From Euryodendron excelsum (Eukaryota; Streptophyta; Magnoliopsida; Ericales; Pentaphylacaceae), in NCBI GenBank assembly GCA_033060915.1, contig CM065399.1, positions 17,594,501 through 17,658,500 of the forward strand: a DNA stretch of 64,000 nucleotides, given 5' to 3'. A program made the position numbers and the translations under genes. Shown piece after piece: positions 41,344 through 53,599 of the stretch. Position 1 is the first letter of the stretch, and the number at the start of each line of letters is the position of its first letter. The notes under the pieces were generated by a model that was given only the letters and a program-made list of their open reading frames with translations, had not been told where the DNA came from and did not search any database.

Positions 41344-42339
41344 GTTCAGTCTCTTCATTACTTTTGGTAATACCAATAGCTACTTTAAATAAAAATACGT
41401 TGTCGACAACCATCTTATTTCTATTCCTACTTTCTCTTATATTCATGTAACTTATTGAGATCTCATTATGTTCACATACCATATTACTTACAAGAGATAT
41501 CTCTTTAGGAGGTTTCTCTCCTGAGAATTCTTAAACAATATTTTCTTTTTAGGAAGTTTAGACATTGTGTTCTCTTCAGGAGCACCAACTCGCTTATGTA
41601 TTTTTTTCTTGTGTTTTCCTTTTTCTGGGAACAGTGTCTTTTGCAACAATAAGCCTCTCATACTTTAAGCATGTTTTAGATTCATTTGTTAATGTACTAA
41701 TAGATTGTTCTACGGGGATATCAATACGTGCAGCTGGTATATGTGATTTTGTCACTTTCTTTGTGTCGGTGAATGCATCAGACAATTGATTTGTAATTGT
41801 CTATAAATGAATGATTTTGTGAATTTCTGATTCACATTGACTTGTTCGAGGATTAATATGAGACAACATTTTACTGATTTCTCGTTACTTTTCTAATTGC
41901 GTCTTTTCTTTCCCTAATGATGGAAGACTGACTCATCAAAATGACAATATGCAAAACGTGCCTTGAAAACATCATTTGTTAAGGGTTTTAAATATCTAAT
42001 AATAGATGGAGAATCAAAACAAACATAAATTTCAAGTCGACACTGGAGACCCATTTTAGTACGTTGTGGGGATGAAATTGGAATATATACAGCACAATCG
42101 AAAATTCGTAAATGAGAAATATTTAGTTATTGACCAATGACAAGTTGTAATGGTAAGTATTGATGATAAGCAGTTGGTCGGACTCTAACTAATGATGTGA
42201 CATATAATATGGTATGTCTCCAAGGAGAAATATATAATTTTGTTTTCATAAGCAAAGGTCGAGTAATTAACTAAAGTCATTTTATAAAAGTTTCTGCAAG
42301 ACCATTTTGTGTATGTGTGTAAGCAATTGGGTGTCCAAC

Positions 42340-42850
42340 ATTAATCTCTATTGACATGCAATAATCATCAAAGGCTTGGGATGTAAATTCTCCAGCATTA
42401 TTTTGTCGTATTTACTTGATTGGTGTAATCTAGAAACTGTGCCCCTAAACAAATAATTTAAGTGAGAAGTCTAACAAAAATAATATTACAGGTAGAAAGT
42501 AAACAAACATGTGACTACCGTGTGTATATATCTATTAAAACCATAAAATAATGAAATGGTCCATATGGAGAATTTATTGGCTCACAGATATCCCTTTAAA
42601 TTATTTGTAAGAATAATGGGGACTCAAGAACTACTTTTGAAGGAGATGATCTGACAATTTTTTTTTTTTTTTTGTGAACAGGCAACACGTGTATAATTAT
42701 TTTGATAAAAGGATTTTCTGATTTTTAGCGAATGTCCATGTAAGTTTTCAATAATTCGACGTATCATTGTGGATCTTGGATGATCCAAACGATCATGGCA
42801 TAGTATAAAATTTTTTGGGTCAAAATAATTCTGGTGCATCACTACAGGTG
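42340..42850 (-). pseudogene. Copia GAG-pre-integrase and integrase remnant
   Basis: Minus-strand 42624-42842 encodes NFILCHDRLDHPRSTMIRRIIE, the pre-integrase zinc-binding segment just before integrase. Near 42340-42411 the frame reads NAGEFTSQAF..YTHTQNGLAETFIK, the integrase core. The residue before NAGEF, normally Asp of the DDE triad in RLDNAGEF, is Asn here (codon AAT, 42400-42402), so the enzyme is inactive. Stops and shifts separate the pieces. Confidence 0.85.
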
Positions 42851-43168
42851 ATTCCTTAGATTTTATAGAAGTATAATATAATCAAGAAGATAATGCAACA
42901 AGTTTCTTTGATATATATTTCTTTCCTAAAATATGAAATATTTTTTTTTTTGAAAAATTGTGTACGTTATTCCACTGTCTACCAAATATGTGCCTTTACC
43001 ATTCATTTTAAAAATAATCAACACGTTGATACGATTCATGCATTTATATACAAAATATTAAAATTGTTTATTTAAAACAAGATAATTTATTAAAAGAAAA
43101 AACCTCTGAAGGAAATATTACAAAAGATGATAATAAACTAAATAGGCTAGAAAAATTAAAAAATAACA

Positions 43169-44200
43169 TTAATTAGAGTGGACATCCCCATCATCAATTA
43201 AATGGTTTATTTTTTTACTTGCATCTTCAAAGAAATCTGAAACATCTAGATGAAGAATATTGACCGAGCCATCAAAATTCGTAAAATACATTTCTGCATT
43301 TTTTCCTTTATCTTTAATTGAAGCTTGGTAAAGTCCCCTTAAATGTTTGGGTGTACGACAGGTACATGACCAATGTTCTTTCATTCCACAACTATAACAA
43401 ATATTTTTATAATTCTTAGGAGTTTTATTTTGTAAATCTTTTTCTTTTTCAGAGTTGTTCCACTATTGGTGGTATGGTGTGGTATTTTTAAACCTCATTT
43501 GATAAAGTGTTAGCTCCTTGATAATTTCACGTGTTCGAAATTATTCTTGTCACGACCACGTTCGTGGTCACGTCCGCTAAATGAGATTGCATTTACTTTA
43601 GGGAATGGAACAGAACCAGTAGGTTGGGACTAATATTTTTCATTAGCAACTCATTATTTTGCTCAGCCACAAAAAGGTATGATATCAATTCAGAATATTT
43701 TTTAAATCTACGCTCTCAATATTGCTACTACAAAAGCACATTCGAGGCATGGAATATGGAGAATGTTTTTCTAACATGTCTTCATCAGTAATAATTTTCC
43801 CACATAATTTTAATTGTGAGTTGATTATAAACAATTCAGAGTTGTACTCATTAATCGTTTTAAAATCTTGCAACCTCAGGTGCATCCAATCGAGCTCTTG
43901 AAAACATTACAGTCTTCTAGTGCTCGTACCTCTTCCTTAAATTTTTTTATAATATTAATGAATTTTTTATCGTGAGGTACTCAAATTTAAATTTTTCATG
44001 AAAATAATGATGAAGAAAAATCATTACTTTAGCAAGATCTTGCGGGGATGCGTCATTTTCCTCAGTTATTGTTTGCTCAAGTTTCTTCGCAGCCAGATGG
44101 ATCTCAGTATTAAGGATCAATGATAAATAGTTATCACCAAAAATGTCAAGGGCATGAATTCTAATTTCGTAAGATTCAGCATTTTCAGAATGCTATAGTA
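43169..44200 (-). pseudogene. Copia gag with zinc knuckle remnant
   Basis: Minus-strand pieces match copia gag: 43685-43885 reads LRLQDFKTINEYNSELF, SQLKLCGKIITDEDMLEK, and further upstream the frame covers the gag N-terminal half to about 44190. A complete CCHC knuckle, CYSCGMKEHWSCTC, is encoded around 43367-43408, followed by a gag-pol junction stretch. Frameshifts separate the segments. Confidence 0.85.
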
Positions 44201-44416
44201 AAAAAAAAAAAAATTAAATCAGGACAAAATTATTAAGACTACACATATATTTAGGCTACAAAAAATAATAAAAGGAACACTATAATGTAACATTTGTCAA
44301 CGTGAATATTAAATAATCATTACCTTCTAAAATTTTACACTTCGTAGAAGTCATCAAGTATTAAAAGGTATGAGACGTATACATATTTGTGTATTCAGAG
44401 TTTCGTGTTGATGACA

Positions 44417-44835
44417 TATTATAAAACTAAAAGAATATAAAATAGATAAAATAACTTAAGACAAAGTATAGTGAATAGTTTTTCAGGAACTATAAAATAT
44501 TTATCATATTAGTTATTCTAGAACAATTTGGAGTTGATCTTCTGGACTATCAAAGACTTTATTAATAGTACAGAAATAAATAAAATAAAACATGATATTT
44601 GAAAATTTACCTATACTTCACTTCCTTCTATTTTTTTCTATACTTTTCTCTTTCTATTTCTCTCTATTTTTTGTTGTATCTCAAACTATTACTCAAACTC
44701 CTATTTATAGTGATCCGAAACCGATGCAGCAAGTTGGATTCATATTTTGCAAGAATTGATCAAGTCGGCCGAAACTATTCTTGAATGTTCTCGAAACTTA
44801 AGGTGATGGACGAGGTTATACATGAAGTCATAACA
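44417..44835 (-). repeat. 5' LTR of the copia element
   Basis: 419 bp, partner of 36406-36798. It is longer mainly because of an extra TTTCTATACTTTTCTCTTTC-like pyrimidine tract. Its inner terminus reads ATAATA instead of ATAACA on the minus strand, a decayed end. Confidence 0.88.
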
Positions 44836-44840
44836 GTTAG

Positions 44841-45586
44841 TTGAAAAGGACTCCATAAAAAATTAAAAGCCCAATAAAAAAGCTAGTAAAAAATTTTCAA
44901 CTCTTGAATATCTAATAATTGTTATTAAACCACCAAACAAAGCAAAACTAAAGGAGCGGAAATGGGGAAAAAATTTAGAGGGAGTTTGACTTAATTTGAA
45001 GAGAAAAATAAAATCTCACTTTTTTTTTTTTTGGACATTGGAGGTACAAAACCATGGAGAGAAGGAGAATTTCTCAAACTTATGACCTTATAGCATGGTT
45101 AGAGGTGTCAATACTATTAGGTTAACCTCACTATTCAAAATCTTACACTCTTAAAAGAAATATTAGTCAACGCTTCTTGAGCACCACGTGTCCTTATTTT
45201 TTTTTTTATTATAGGATGACTCTCTACTAGATGGGAGAAATTAACTAGTAGGTCCGAAACATCACGTCATGATGATATAATGTGCCGGATCCATTAAAAG
45301 TAAATACATGTTCTTATTTTTATGTTGAAAGATCTAATTTTTAAATTAATGTAAACAATTAAACAACAATATGTTGATTGGCCTAAATTTTAAGATAATG
45401 AAAATATTAATTTTCCTAATATGTGCATGTTTGTTACATATGTAGTTGAGTTGGTAAAAAAAATATATGTTTTTAGTTTTAATAGGCCATGCACCCCATG
45501 TCATTAGACATAAAATTTTGGGCCTACTAGTTTTAATAGACCATACACACACCTTGTTGAACATTTATTTTGTGCTCCTTAAACAC
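44841..45586. other. Gene-free AT-rich stretch
   Basis: Sequence between the copia element and the next inverted-repeat element. No ORF with recognisable content and no clear repeat ends; it has poly-T/poly-A runs near 45018 and 45200. Confidence 0.5.
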
Positions 45587-45589
45587 TAT

Positions 45590-46624
45590 GGGCTCATTTG
45601 ATTGACCGGACTGACAAGGAGTTCTGGGACTAATTGTCCTGGGATTGATAATTTTGGGACTAATAGTACCAAGCAATTGTTCAGTCTCATATTTGTTTGC
45701 ACATAGGATAAATGGTCGGACTAATCTTACAACTATAAGAAATGACCGTATCACCCCTCACTATATATTATTAGCCTATAATATAAATAATATAATCATA
45801 TATATATGCATCAAATAATATAATAGTATAATATTATAAGCAAATCAAGTACATTATGTAACATTAAATAATTTAACTATAATACAATATATATAATATT
45901 ATAATAAAATATAATATTATAGGCTAAAAAAAATAATAATATAATATTAGAATCTAGGACAAGTATATTATATTATAAAAAATACATATATATATTATTA
46001 ATATTATATTATAGTACTTTATTATAATATATTATAATGTGAATTAATATTGTATACTTGCTATATATTATGTTATAGTATGTATTTGTCATATATTGTA
46101 ATGTAAAATAATATATAATAGTATGTCATACAAATTTATACATATAAAATACTAATATATAATATATATATTATATAATATTATATTATTATAATGGAAT
46201 ATAAAGAGTATAATATGTGATATACAACATATAATAATGTTATATAATATTTTATAAATGTAATATTACCATATTCTAATATATTATAATAGAATATTAT
46301 ATACAGTAATGTATTACGTATATAATATTTTAAAATATAATATTATACAATATTACCGTATTTTAATATTTATAATGTAATATAACATAACATAAAATAT
46401 ATAATATATGTTGATTAGGGGTAGGTAAGTCATTTCAATCTTATCCCTTTTCACCTTAGTCCTGAGATTAGCAAACTCACTCCCCCCGGGATTAGCTAAG
46501 AACTTATATGTGGTACTAGTAGTCCAATCCGGACTGCTAGTCCCAGCTCTATTTGAAAATCAAAAGCGGGACAAGCCAGGACTCACAGTTCAATCCGACC
46601 TTGTCCCACAAATCGAACATGCCC
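45590..46624. mobile_element. 1-kb TIR element with AT-rich core
   Basis: Long imperfect inverted ends: the left begins GGGCTCATTTGATTGACCGG; the right, on the complement, begins GGGCATGTTCGATTTGTGGG. Both continue with GGACAAGG / GACAAGG and GGGACTA words. The direct flanks are TAT (45587-45589 and 46625-46627). The central part, about 45760-46430, is almost pure A/T with repeated ATAATATTATA words. GGGC ends with a 3-bp duplication resemble PIF/Harbinger (Tourist) MITEs, though TAT is not the classic TTA/TAA target. Confidence 0.72.
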
Positions 46625-46627
46625 TAT

Positions 46628-47312
46628 GTCATCTTTGTCCTGCCTCTTAAATAGTGGTGGGGTTTTCTCTGTTAAATGAGTCAAATACTCCATCTAGCAG
46701 GGCGGGGACCCACTCCATATGAGAGAAGGAGTAAAGACGTGGTGTTCCAATAACATTAAATAATTTCTTGAGATAATTATACTTTACGCGCTCACAGTTT
46801 AAACGAAAATCACATGACCCCTTTGTGGTTTGAACTTATCTATAAAATGAATAGAAATCGTTAGATTTAGAGAAAATTTTATCATAAGGGGTATTTTTTA
46901 ATTTTATCCCTCCAAACTATGACATTAACAAAATGATTTGGTGAAATAACAAAAAAAATTCTTTAAAAAACAACCTTTGATTTTGATATAAGATAGCAAA
47001 ATTATCTTTTAATGTTCTAATTTAAAAGGATAAAATAACAAAAATAGTCCTATGATAGAATTTTCTTTAAATATAATAGTTTTTATCCATTTTGTAGATA
47101 AATTCAAATTATAGGAGGTGATTTATTCACTTTTATATCACATGAGTTATTTAATTTTTACTCAAATCACAAAGATGTAAAGTATAATTACTTCTAATTT
47201 CTTTAGGTTGTCACATGGGTAGTATTCACGTGCACATACACGTGGATCACATCTTCTTTCTACCTAAATAAGCTTTCCTTGAGCGGTTGGGATTGGTGCA
47301 CGTTGGCGGGCG
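46628..47312. other. Gene-free spacer
   Basis: No gene is seen. 46750-47200 is AT-rich with repeated AAATCACATGACCCCTTTGTGGTTTGAACTTAT-like and inverted-sense TTCAAATTATAGGAGGTGATTTATTCAC-like text, suggesting a folded-back non-autonomous element without clear borders. Confidence 0.45.
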
Positions 47313-47368
47313 AAGTACATTTCCTTTTCCCTTTCAATCTGTAAATGCAAAATAGGACTTTAAACTCA

Positions 47369-48293
47369 GAGGCTCTGTTTGTTTGCAAAATCAAAAAATT
47401 GAGTATAAATAATATTGTAAAATTACAAAAATAACGATGAGTGATAAGTAAAATGATGATGTAATTAAAGATTATTCATACAATATTTAACTATGATGGA
47501 GATAAAGAATGAGATAATTAATATTATATTATTATATTATTTATTATAAAATTAATTTTAATATAATATAATATTATAAATATTAATCTTTAATAATAAT
47601 AATATAAAAGGATAAAAATAAAAATTTTATCTTTTCTTAAAAGAGGGGATATGTAATATCATATATCTTCCATTTTAAAGAATTAATCCAAAAAATTTTT
47701 CTGCCAAACATGTATTTTAAGGATTCACTAAATTCTATCTCCTATCCTTGATTATAGTTACCAAAATAGAAAGTAAAAGTGGGAAGCGTTAGAGAAACAA
47801 AAACGCAAAATGTAGCAAAAAAATATAGAGAAAAACAAGAAGCGAGAAATGATTGAAAACTTAATAAAAAATTTTTCGAAATTCAAACGAGATTTTTAAG
47901 AAACTTAGTGAAAATATTTAGAAAACTTAGTAAAAACTTTTGACAAATTTAGTAGAAATTTTTGAAAAACTTAGTGGAAACCTATACAAATAATTTTATT
48001 GATACTTGTGAGAACTTAAGAAAAAAAAATATACAAATTAATATTTTAAATTTTGGAAACGTTTCTCGAGCGTTTCTCTTAAGTTTTTCAAGAGTTTTCA
48101 TTAAGTATCTCAATAGTTTTTTAAAAGTTTCACAAACATTTTTTAAAAGTTTTCAAAACTTTCTCTAAATTTTTTAAACAAATTTTACACCCATCCTAAA
48201 AATGCATTTAGGAAGAAACGTATTTTCTCCCAAATTAAATTTTCGTGCAACTGTGTCCTCAACACTTTAACCCTCGAACAAACAAACATGGCC
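47369..48293. mobile_element. Tourist-like MITE with an in-window empty site
   Basis: A 925-bp insert in unit 1, absent from the matching place in unit 2. Ends: GAGGCTCTGTTTGTTTGC at the left, and GGCCATGTTTGTTTGTTCG on the complement at the right. The flanks are TCA (47366-47368 and 48294-48296). Unit 2 has the uninterrupted text GCCTAAATCCCAAATAC at about 50925. Inside, 47850-48180 is made of degenerate AAACTTAGTGAAAA-type words in both orientations, and 47510-47600 is an ATAATATTA tract. Non-coding. Confidence 0.75.
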
Positions 48294-48528
48294 TCAATCC
48301 CAAATACTTCCAAGAAAAGCAGTACATTGGGATGCAGACCATTGGGACCAACAACTGCCAGAGACCAACAGTTGTTTTAATCAGATTCTCTCTCTGGATT
48401 TCCACGCACTAACTAACCACGCATGGCCTTAGACATACAGACATATACGTAGGCAAGGTAGGGACCTCTGGTCCCTCTTTTGTACGATGTATTGAGTTTT
48501 TATTTTTTATTTTTATTTTTTAAAATTT

Positions 48529-48765
48529 GCCGTTTGATGAATTTTGATTTCAAAAATTATATTTAGTAAATAAATTTCTGAACTTGTTTTCAAGAAAAGG
48601 TTTTTATTACTACCATTTAAAAGAAAAATGAAAAATCCTATAAAAATGATGAAATTTTCGATAATTTCACTTTTTTGTTTTGAAGAACACAAAAATGAAA
48701 AGTTTCATTTTTTTTAATCTTTAAGAATAAGTAAAACAAAAAATGAAGACGTAATCAAACAGGCT
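48529..48765. mobile_element. Small inverted-repeat insert in unit 1
   Basis: About 237 bp, starting GCCGTTTGATGAATTTTG and ending (on the complement) AGCCTGTTTGATTACG. It is missing from the homologous stretch of unit 2, where TGTACAATTG runs on to TTCCAGCTCTTTATG after a short spacer. The interior is A/T-rich with GAAAA/TTTTC words. Likely a MITE; the exact borders are uncertain. Confidence 0.5.
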
Positions 48766-49795
48766 ATACGTATGTATTTTCCAACTCTTTGTGTTTTCGT
48801 TTGGAACACTTCCAAATTTTTACCTAAATTTGTCAAAGTCTTCTTCCCATCAAGTGCTAAAGATATCATAGAATAGAACCATTCTTAGATTCAAAGTACA
48901 AAGCGAGTCATGCATTCCCTTGGCCTTTTGTCAAATTCAATTTCATAACTTCTTGTGTCAGAGTAATTAAGGCTTCTTGCATGACATATTGCATGTTCTT
49001 TCACACCACAACTTTGTCTTTACAACCTACCACGACCACTTTTCTTTAAATGGCTTATGCTTAAAAGGAATAGCTAAATTTGTATTTGACAATCTTAAAT
49101 TCAAGTTTCTTAAAAATTAGGAACTATACCTTTGGCTTTTTCTTCAAATCCTATTTTTTGAGAAAAATAATATTCTTACATAAAATTTGTATAAAAACTC
49201 TTATCAAAATAGTGTAATATTGATATTTTTTATACTTAAAAGTCATCTCAATATGTATTTTATTGTAAAGTGAGTGACTCTTATTTAACTATATCATTCG
49301 AGTAACAAATTTTGTATAAATTTTTTTTGTTTGTGTAATATTTACCTATTTCTTTATTACATTTGCACCAAAATAATGGTACTTCTTCGTGATGACTACT
49401 TGTGAGCTCATACACACCACCACACTACCAAAATAATGGTCTATGTGGCCTACTAAAAACTTTGAACTTTATTTTGACAAGGAAAATAGAGTATATAAGT
49501 TAAATTGATGTTTACGTATAACCACAACTTCATGTTGTAATATTATTTCTCTAACTTGTTCCATTGCAAGTTACAGATTTGGCTTCGTATTTCTCGTTTA
49601 GATGCGGTTTTTTTTTTTTTTTTTTGAGCTTTTGAGTTTTATAGGTTTTAAATAAAAAGTTAGCAAAAAAATTCAAAAGCCAAAAAACTCAAAAACCGAA
49701 AGTCAAAAGCCAAAAAACTAGTAATTAAAGTGAGAAGCTATAAAAGCGAAAACCTAGTAAAATAAACCTCCATCCAAACAAAGTCTTAGCGGACC

Positions 49796-50877
49796 ATCTA
49801 GATTCCAAAGTCACCGTCCAAGCGGATTTTGCACACATAATTGTGATTATGGTTGTTTTGTTGTAAAATAAAAGGAACTTATTCAACCACGTTATTCTGT
49901 TTTTCTATTCATATAGTATTACTATTTTTCAAAGCCTAACATTTGAGCTTACATAAGTTAAACCTCATAAATTTCTCAGACTCAATTTTTTTTAAACATT
50001 ATAATTTGAAAACAAAGAAAGCCTAATTAGAAATTTCTCAAACTTTAATTTGCCACCCACCTCTCAACTGCATAAAATACAACACACGTATAATCTAATT
50101 GTAAAACTACTAGCATAAGTCAAAAGGACGATCCTTTATCATAAGTCAAAAGAAAGGAAGTTTTCAAATATTAGGCCCTAAAAGGCTAAAATGGATGTAT
50201 TTCTCTCCCATTTATGTGAAAAATGTAAAATGGATAAATTCAACATCGCCCCATATTTAGCTATTTCTCATGGTTATTAAGTATTTGATTATCTTTTGGT
50301 AAATATTAAATTATGTTAATATTCTTGTAAATTTGTTCACCTTTTTCTTTAGTAGTGCTATTTTTCATTTTCTACTATTATTTCTGGCCATGTGTACTAT
50401 AGTAATAAGATAACACCCATGCTTGGTTATTAAGTATTTGTTTATTTTTGGATAAATATGTATGTAATATTACGTTCAGTTTTATGTTCCATTTTTTATG
50501 CAAAAACAAAAAATAAAAAACAACATATTTTCTATTTTTTATTTTTACAGTAAAAATATAATATTAAAATATTCTTCTAATATGTAATAGGCACAGCGAT
50601 AACAGCGGGAATGATAGTGGTAGGAGTGCGGGGATGATAGCGGTGAGTGATGCAGCAACCATGGTAACGAGGGTGGCAATAGTGGTGGGCGGTGAGGGAG
50701 AACAAAAGTGAAATTATCTTTTTGTTCAACTACTTTTTAAGACAAAAACTGTGAACAATTGTCAAACTTGTTTTTATAAATAAAAAAAACAAAAACATTA
50801 GAGTGATCACGTGCGTATGCGCTGCACCGCATCTGGTTTTCATGTGAGAGAGAGAGAGAGTTGGTGAACTTTGGTTA
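49796..50877. other. Spacer between duplication units, with GC-rich core element
   Basis: No gene. 50470-50800 looks like one element: A/T-rich arms with CAAAAACAAAAAATAAAAAACA at the left, and TTTTTGTT..AAAAACAAAAAC-type text at the right, around a GC-rich core (50590-50700) of GGTGGCAATAGTGGTGGGCGG-like words. A similar core recurs at 51400-51480 in unit 2. Such GTGGTGGCGG cores inside A/T arms are typical of a plant MITE type. Confidence 0.45.
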
Positions 50878-51165
50878 AAGTACATTTCCTTTTTGCCCTT
50901 TTAATCTGCAAAATAGAACTTCAAGCCTAAATCCCAAATACTTTCATTAAAAAATTACCGTTGGATCCAACAACTGCCCAATACGACAGTTTTTAACGAG
51001 ATTTTCTCGAATTTCGCACACAAACCCACATGGCCTCACACATACATATATATACGTACAGATATCTAAGATACGGATCTCTGGTCTCTGTGTACAATTG
51101 TCAATTTTCAAATACTGTGATCTTCCAGCTCTTTATGTTTACGTTTTTAATACTTTCAATTTAGA

Positions 51166-52195
51166 TTTTTCTCCGGTGCCTTAAAAAGAGTGTTTTCTAA
51201 GACACCGATCTTGTAATTTCAGTTATTGGATTAAAAAATAAAAAATTTTGATCATTCCGTTTGATTTGATGTCAAATATTTTAAATTGAAAATTATTTTC
51301 CTATGTAAAAAATTTTACTCAAAAAATAATTTTTATTTTTATTTGGTTTTTGGCTGACATTTAAGAATTCTTTTTTAGTTTATATAATACAATTCTATGG
51401 TCGGGGGTGGTGGCAATGGCGGCGATGTGGTGGGCGGTTGCGGTGGTGCGTGATGGCGGCGGTTGGTGATGGTGGTGGGTGATAATGAAGAAATGGTTGA
51501 AATAGTGTTGAAGGTTCAAGGGATAGAAATAAAAAAAAATAACTAATGGATTTTTAAAATATAAGTCGTTTTTAGTATTTTGATGGATTTTCCATACTTT
51601 TTGTTCAATTAAACAAAGAACGATGAGTAAATTTTTTTACGTTAGATCGAACGAAGCATGAATGAGAGTTTTTGATAAAATAAAATGTTTTGATGAAAAA
51701 ATAATCACCATAAATGTAACTAGTGGTTACCTCAAATGTGAGTCGTGATTACTAGAAATGTGACCCGTAAGTAACATAATGTGGTTGCATTTTGTGGTAA
51801 TTGATATTATATTAAGCAGTAACTATCAAGTTATATGTTTTCTTAGATTTTTCTTCGGTACCTTAGTTGGTCTTTTAAAGTTCTTTGTCTCTAATTACTT
51901 GGTAGGTTGTGTAAAGTAACGGTATCTTACAATGTTAGCTTTTGGGTAAAAAAACAAAAAAAAAAAAAAAATTTGACCATTAGATGAAAAATTTTAAAAC
52001 ACGAGGCGTTTTGATAAAAAAAATAATTATCATGAATGTGAACTATAATTATCACAAAGTAAGTGAAGTTACTATAATAATAATTGTTATTACATTAAAC
52101 AATAACTATCATCGATTCAAGTGATAATACATCAATCTAAGTGGTAACTACTCTGAAGGTCTAATACCGCCGTCTAAGTAGTAACTATTCTCAAG
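51166..52195. repeat. Insert in unit 2 with internal direct repeats
   Basis: Two diverged copies begin TTTAGATTTTTCTYCGGTRCCTTA at about 51164 and CTTAGATTTTTCTTCGGTACCTTA at about 51843. A TTTTGATRAAAAAAATAAT..CAT.AATGTGAACT block recurs near 51690 and 52010. The right end has short repeats GTGGTAACTACTCT / GTAGTAACTATTCT, each followed by a GATCTGATACCG or GTCTAATACCG motif. A GGTGGTGGC-rich core lies at 51400-51480. The element class is unknown to me. Confidence 0.5.
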
Positions 52196-53599
52196 ATCTG
52201 ATACCGTCTAGGTGTCCATTCCCTTTGGCCTTTTCTCAAATTCCATTTCATAACTTGTTGTATCAAAGTAATTAATGCTTCTAGATGACACATTCCGTAC
52301 TCTTTCACACCACAACTTTGACTCTGCAACCTATTAAATGGTTTATGCCTAAATGAAAAGCTAAATTTGTGTTTGACAATCTTAAATTCAAGTTTCTTAA
52401 AAATTACCATGAGTAAAACGTAAAATATTTGAATATATCGTGTATACACAAGTAATGTCTATACGAATCTATAAAGGGCACATCTCAATTTGATGTTAAC
52501 CTCATTTTGATGCTTTATGTTTTCATTCTTTCGAAAAGTTAACTGCTTACAATATTTTGACTTCATATCATTCTATGAAATAGGTATAGAGTGAAAATTT
52601 CCAGAACACGCCTCTTTTTGAGGGATCTGAAACAGTGGGATTACTAAATAAAGGTAGGAGTTGATTAGCGGGAGTAGCAGGGCATAATTTCTTTAGTATG
52701 AGCAATGGAGGGTAGTTTATAGGGAATCAAATATTAAAAAAAAGATCACACAATTAAATTCAATTGATATATTTTAATAAATGCACATGCATAGTGTATG
52801 CTACATTTCTAATCACTATAGCATGAGTTGTAGTAATATTTAAAGGTTAAAGAGAATCAATTGGCTTAAATTCTTTTGACTGTTGAGCAACGGTCCAAAG
52901 GGGACTTGTTGCCATTTTTTTTTTTTTTTTTTTATGGTGGAAAAGGAAAAAGGAATCAATTTTTCTTTTTGGAAGTTCATAATTTCAATTGCCTGTAACA
53001 TGACAATATGGTACCACATGGCAATATATATTTTTTCGGGTGTACTCTAGTCTTCCAGTTCATCATGTTACAAATGGTAGAATTATCTTGTTGTTTGAAG
53101 AGAAAATTATATTACATAAATATAAATTTTATATAAAGAAATTTATTCAAAATAATATGGCAACGTTATTTTTATAATTTTAAGTGACAGTGATGAGCCT
53201 TTCATATTAATAATTGAACCAAAATGAACCAATGAGATTTTTTTTTGTCTTTTTATTTATAATTTTGAATGGCTGAACAAAAATGAGCCACATTAATATT
53301 TACAAATTTAGGAACTATGTTTTGATGGCATTATCTTCGGCTTTTTCCTCCAAATCCAATTTCTTAATTACATTTGTACCAAAATAATGGTACTTCTGAT
53401 GAGTCTGATGACTACTCGTGAGCTCGTACACCACCAAAGTAATGGTCTACGTGGCCTAATGAAAACGTAGACCTTTATGTTAACAAGCACAAAAGAGTAT
53501 GTAAGTTAATGTGATGTTTATGTATAGCCATGTCTTCATATTGTTTTATTTGTCCAACTTGCTCTAATGCAAATTACAAATTTTGGCTCCTTATTTTTT

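Larger units (their letters stand above)
36406..44835 (-). mobile_element. Degenerate Ty1/copia retrotransposon with nested inserts
   Basis: The element runs on the minus strand. The LTRs are 36406-36798 (3' LTR) and 44417-44835 (5' LTR), with TGTTAT..ATAACA ends in the better-kept copy. The polypurine tract CAAGGGGGAG (36799-36808 on the minus strand) abuts the 3' LTR exactly. The tract after the 5' LTR (TGTCATCAACAC) is a poor match to the usual copia Met-tRNA site. The flanks GGTAG (36401-36405) and GTTAG (44836-44840) differ at one base. In minus-strand order the remains are gag, zinc knuckle, GAG-pre-integrase, integrase, RT and RNase H, i.e. the copia gene order. Removing the two nested solo LTRs leaves roughly 5.6 kb. 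Many stops and frameshifts are present, and catalytic residues are lost. Confidence 0.92.
47313..49795. repeat. Local direct duplication, unit 1
   Basis: Collinear blocks recur in unit 2 (50878-53880) in the same order. AAGTACATTTCCTTTT: 47313 / 50878. CCAACAACTGCC: 48348 / 50967. ACATATACGTA then CTCTGGTC: about 48440 / about 51045. CATTCCCTT-TGGCCTTTT then CTTAAATTCAAGTTTCTTAAAAATTA: 48913 / 52217. ATTACATTTGYACCAAAATAATGG: 49356 / 53367. AACCTCCATC: 49764 / 53854. No coding sequence is visible in either copy. Unit 1 carries two private insertions (47369-48293, 48529-48765). Confidence 0.85.
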
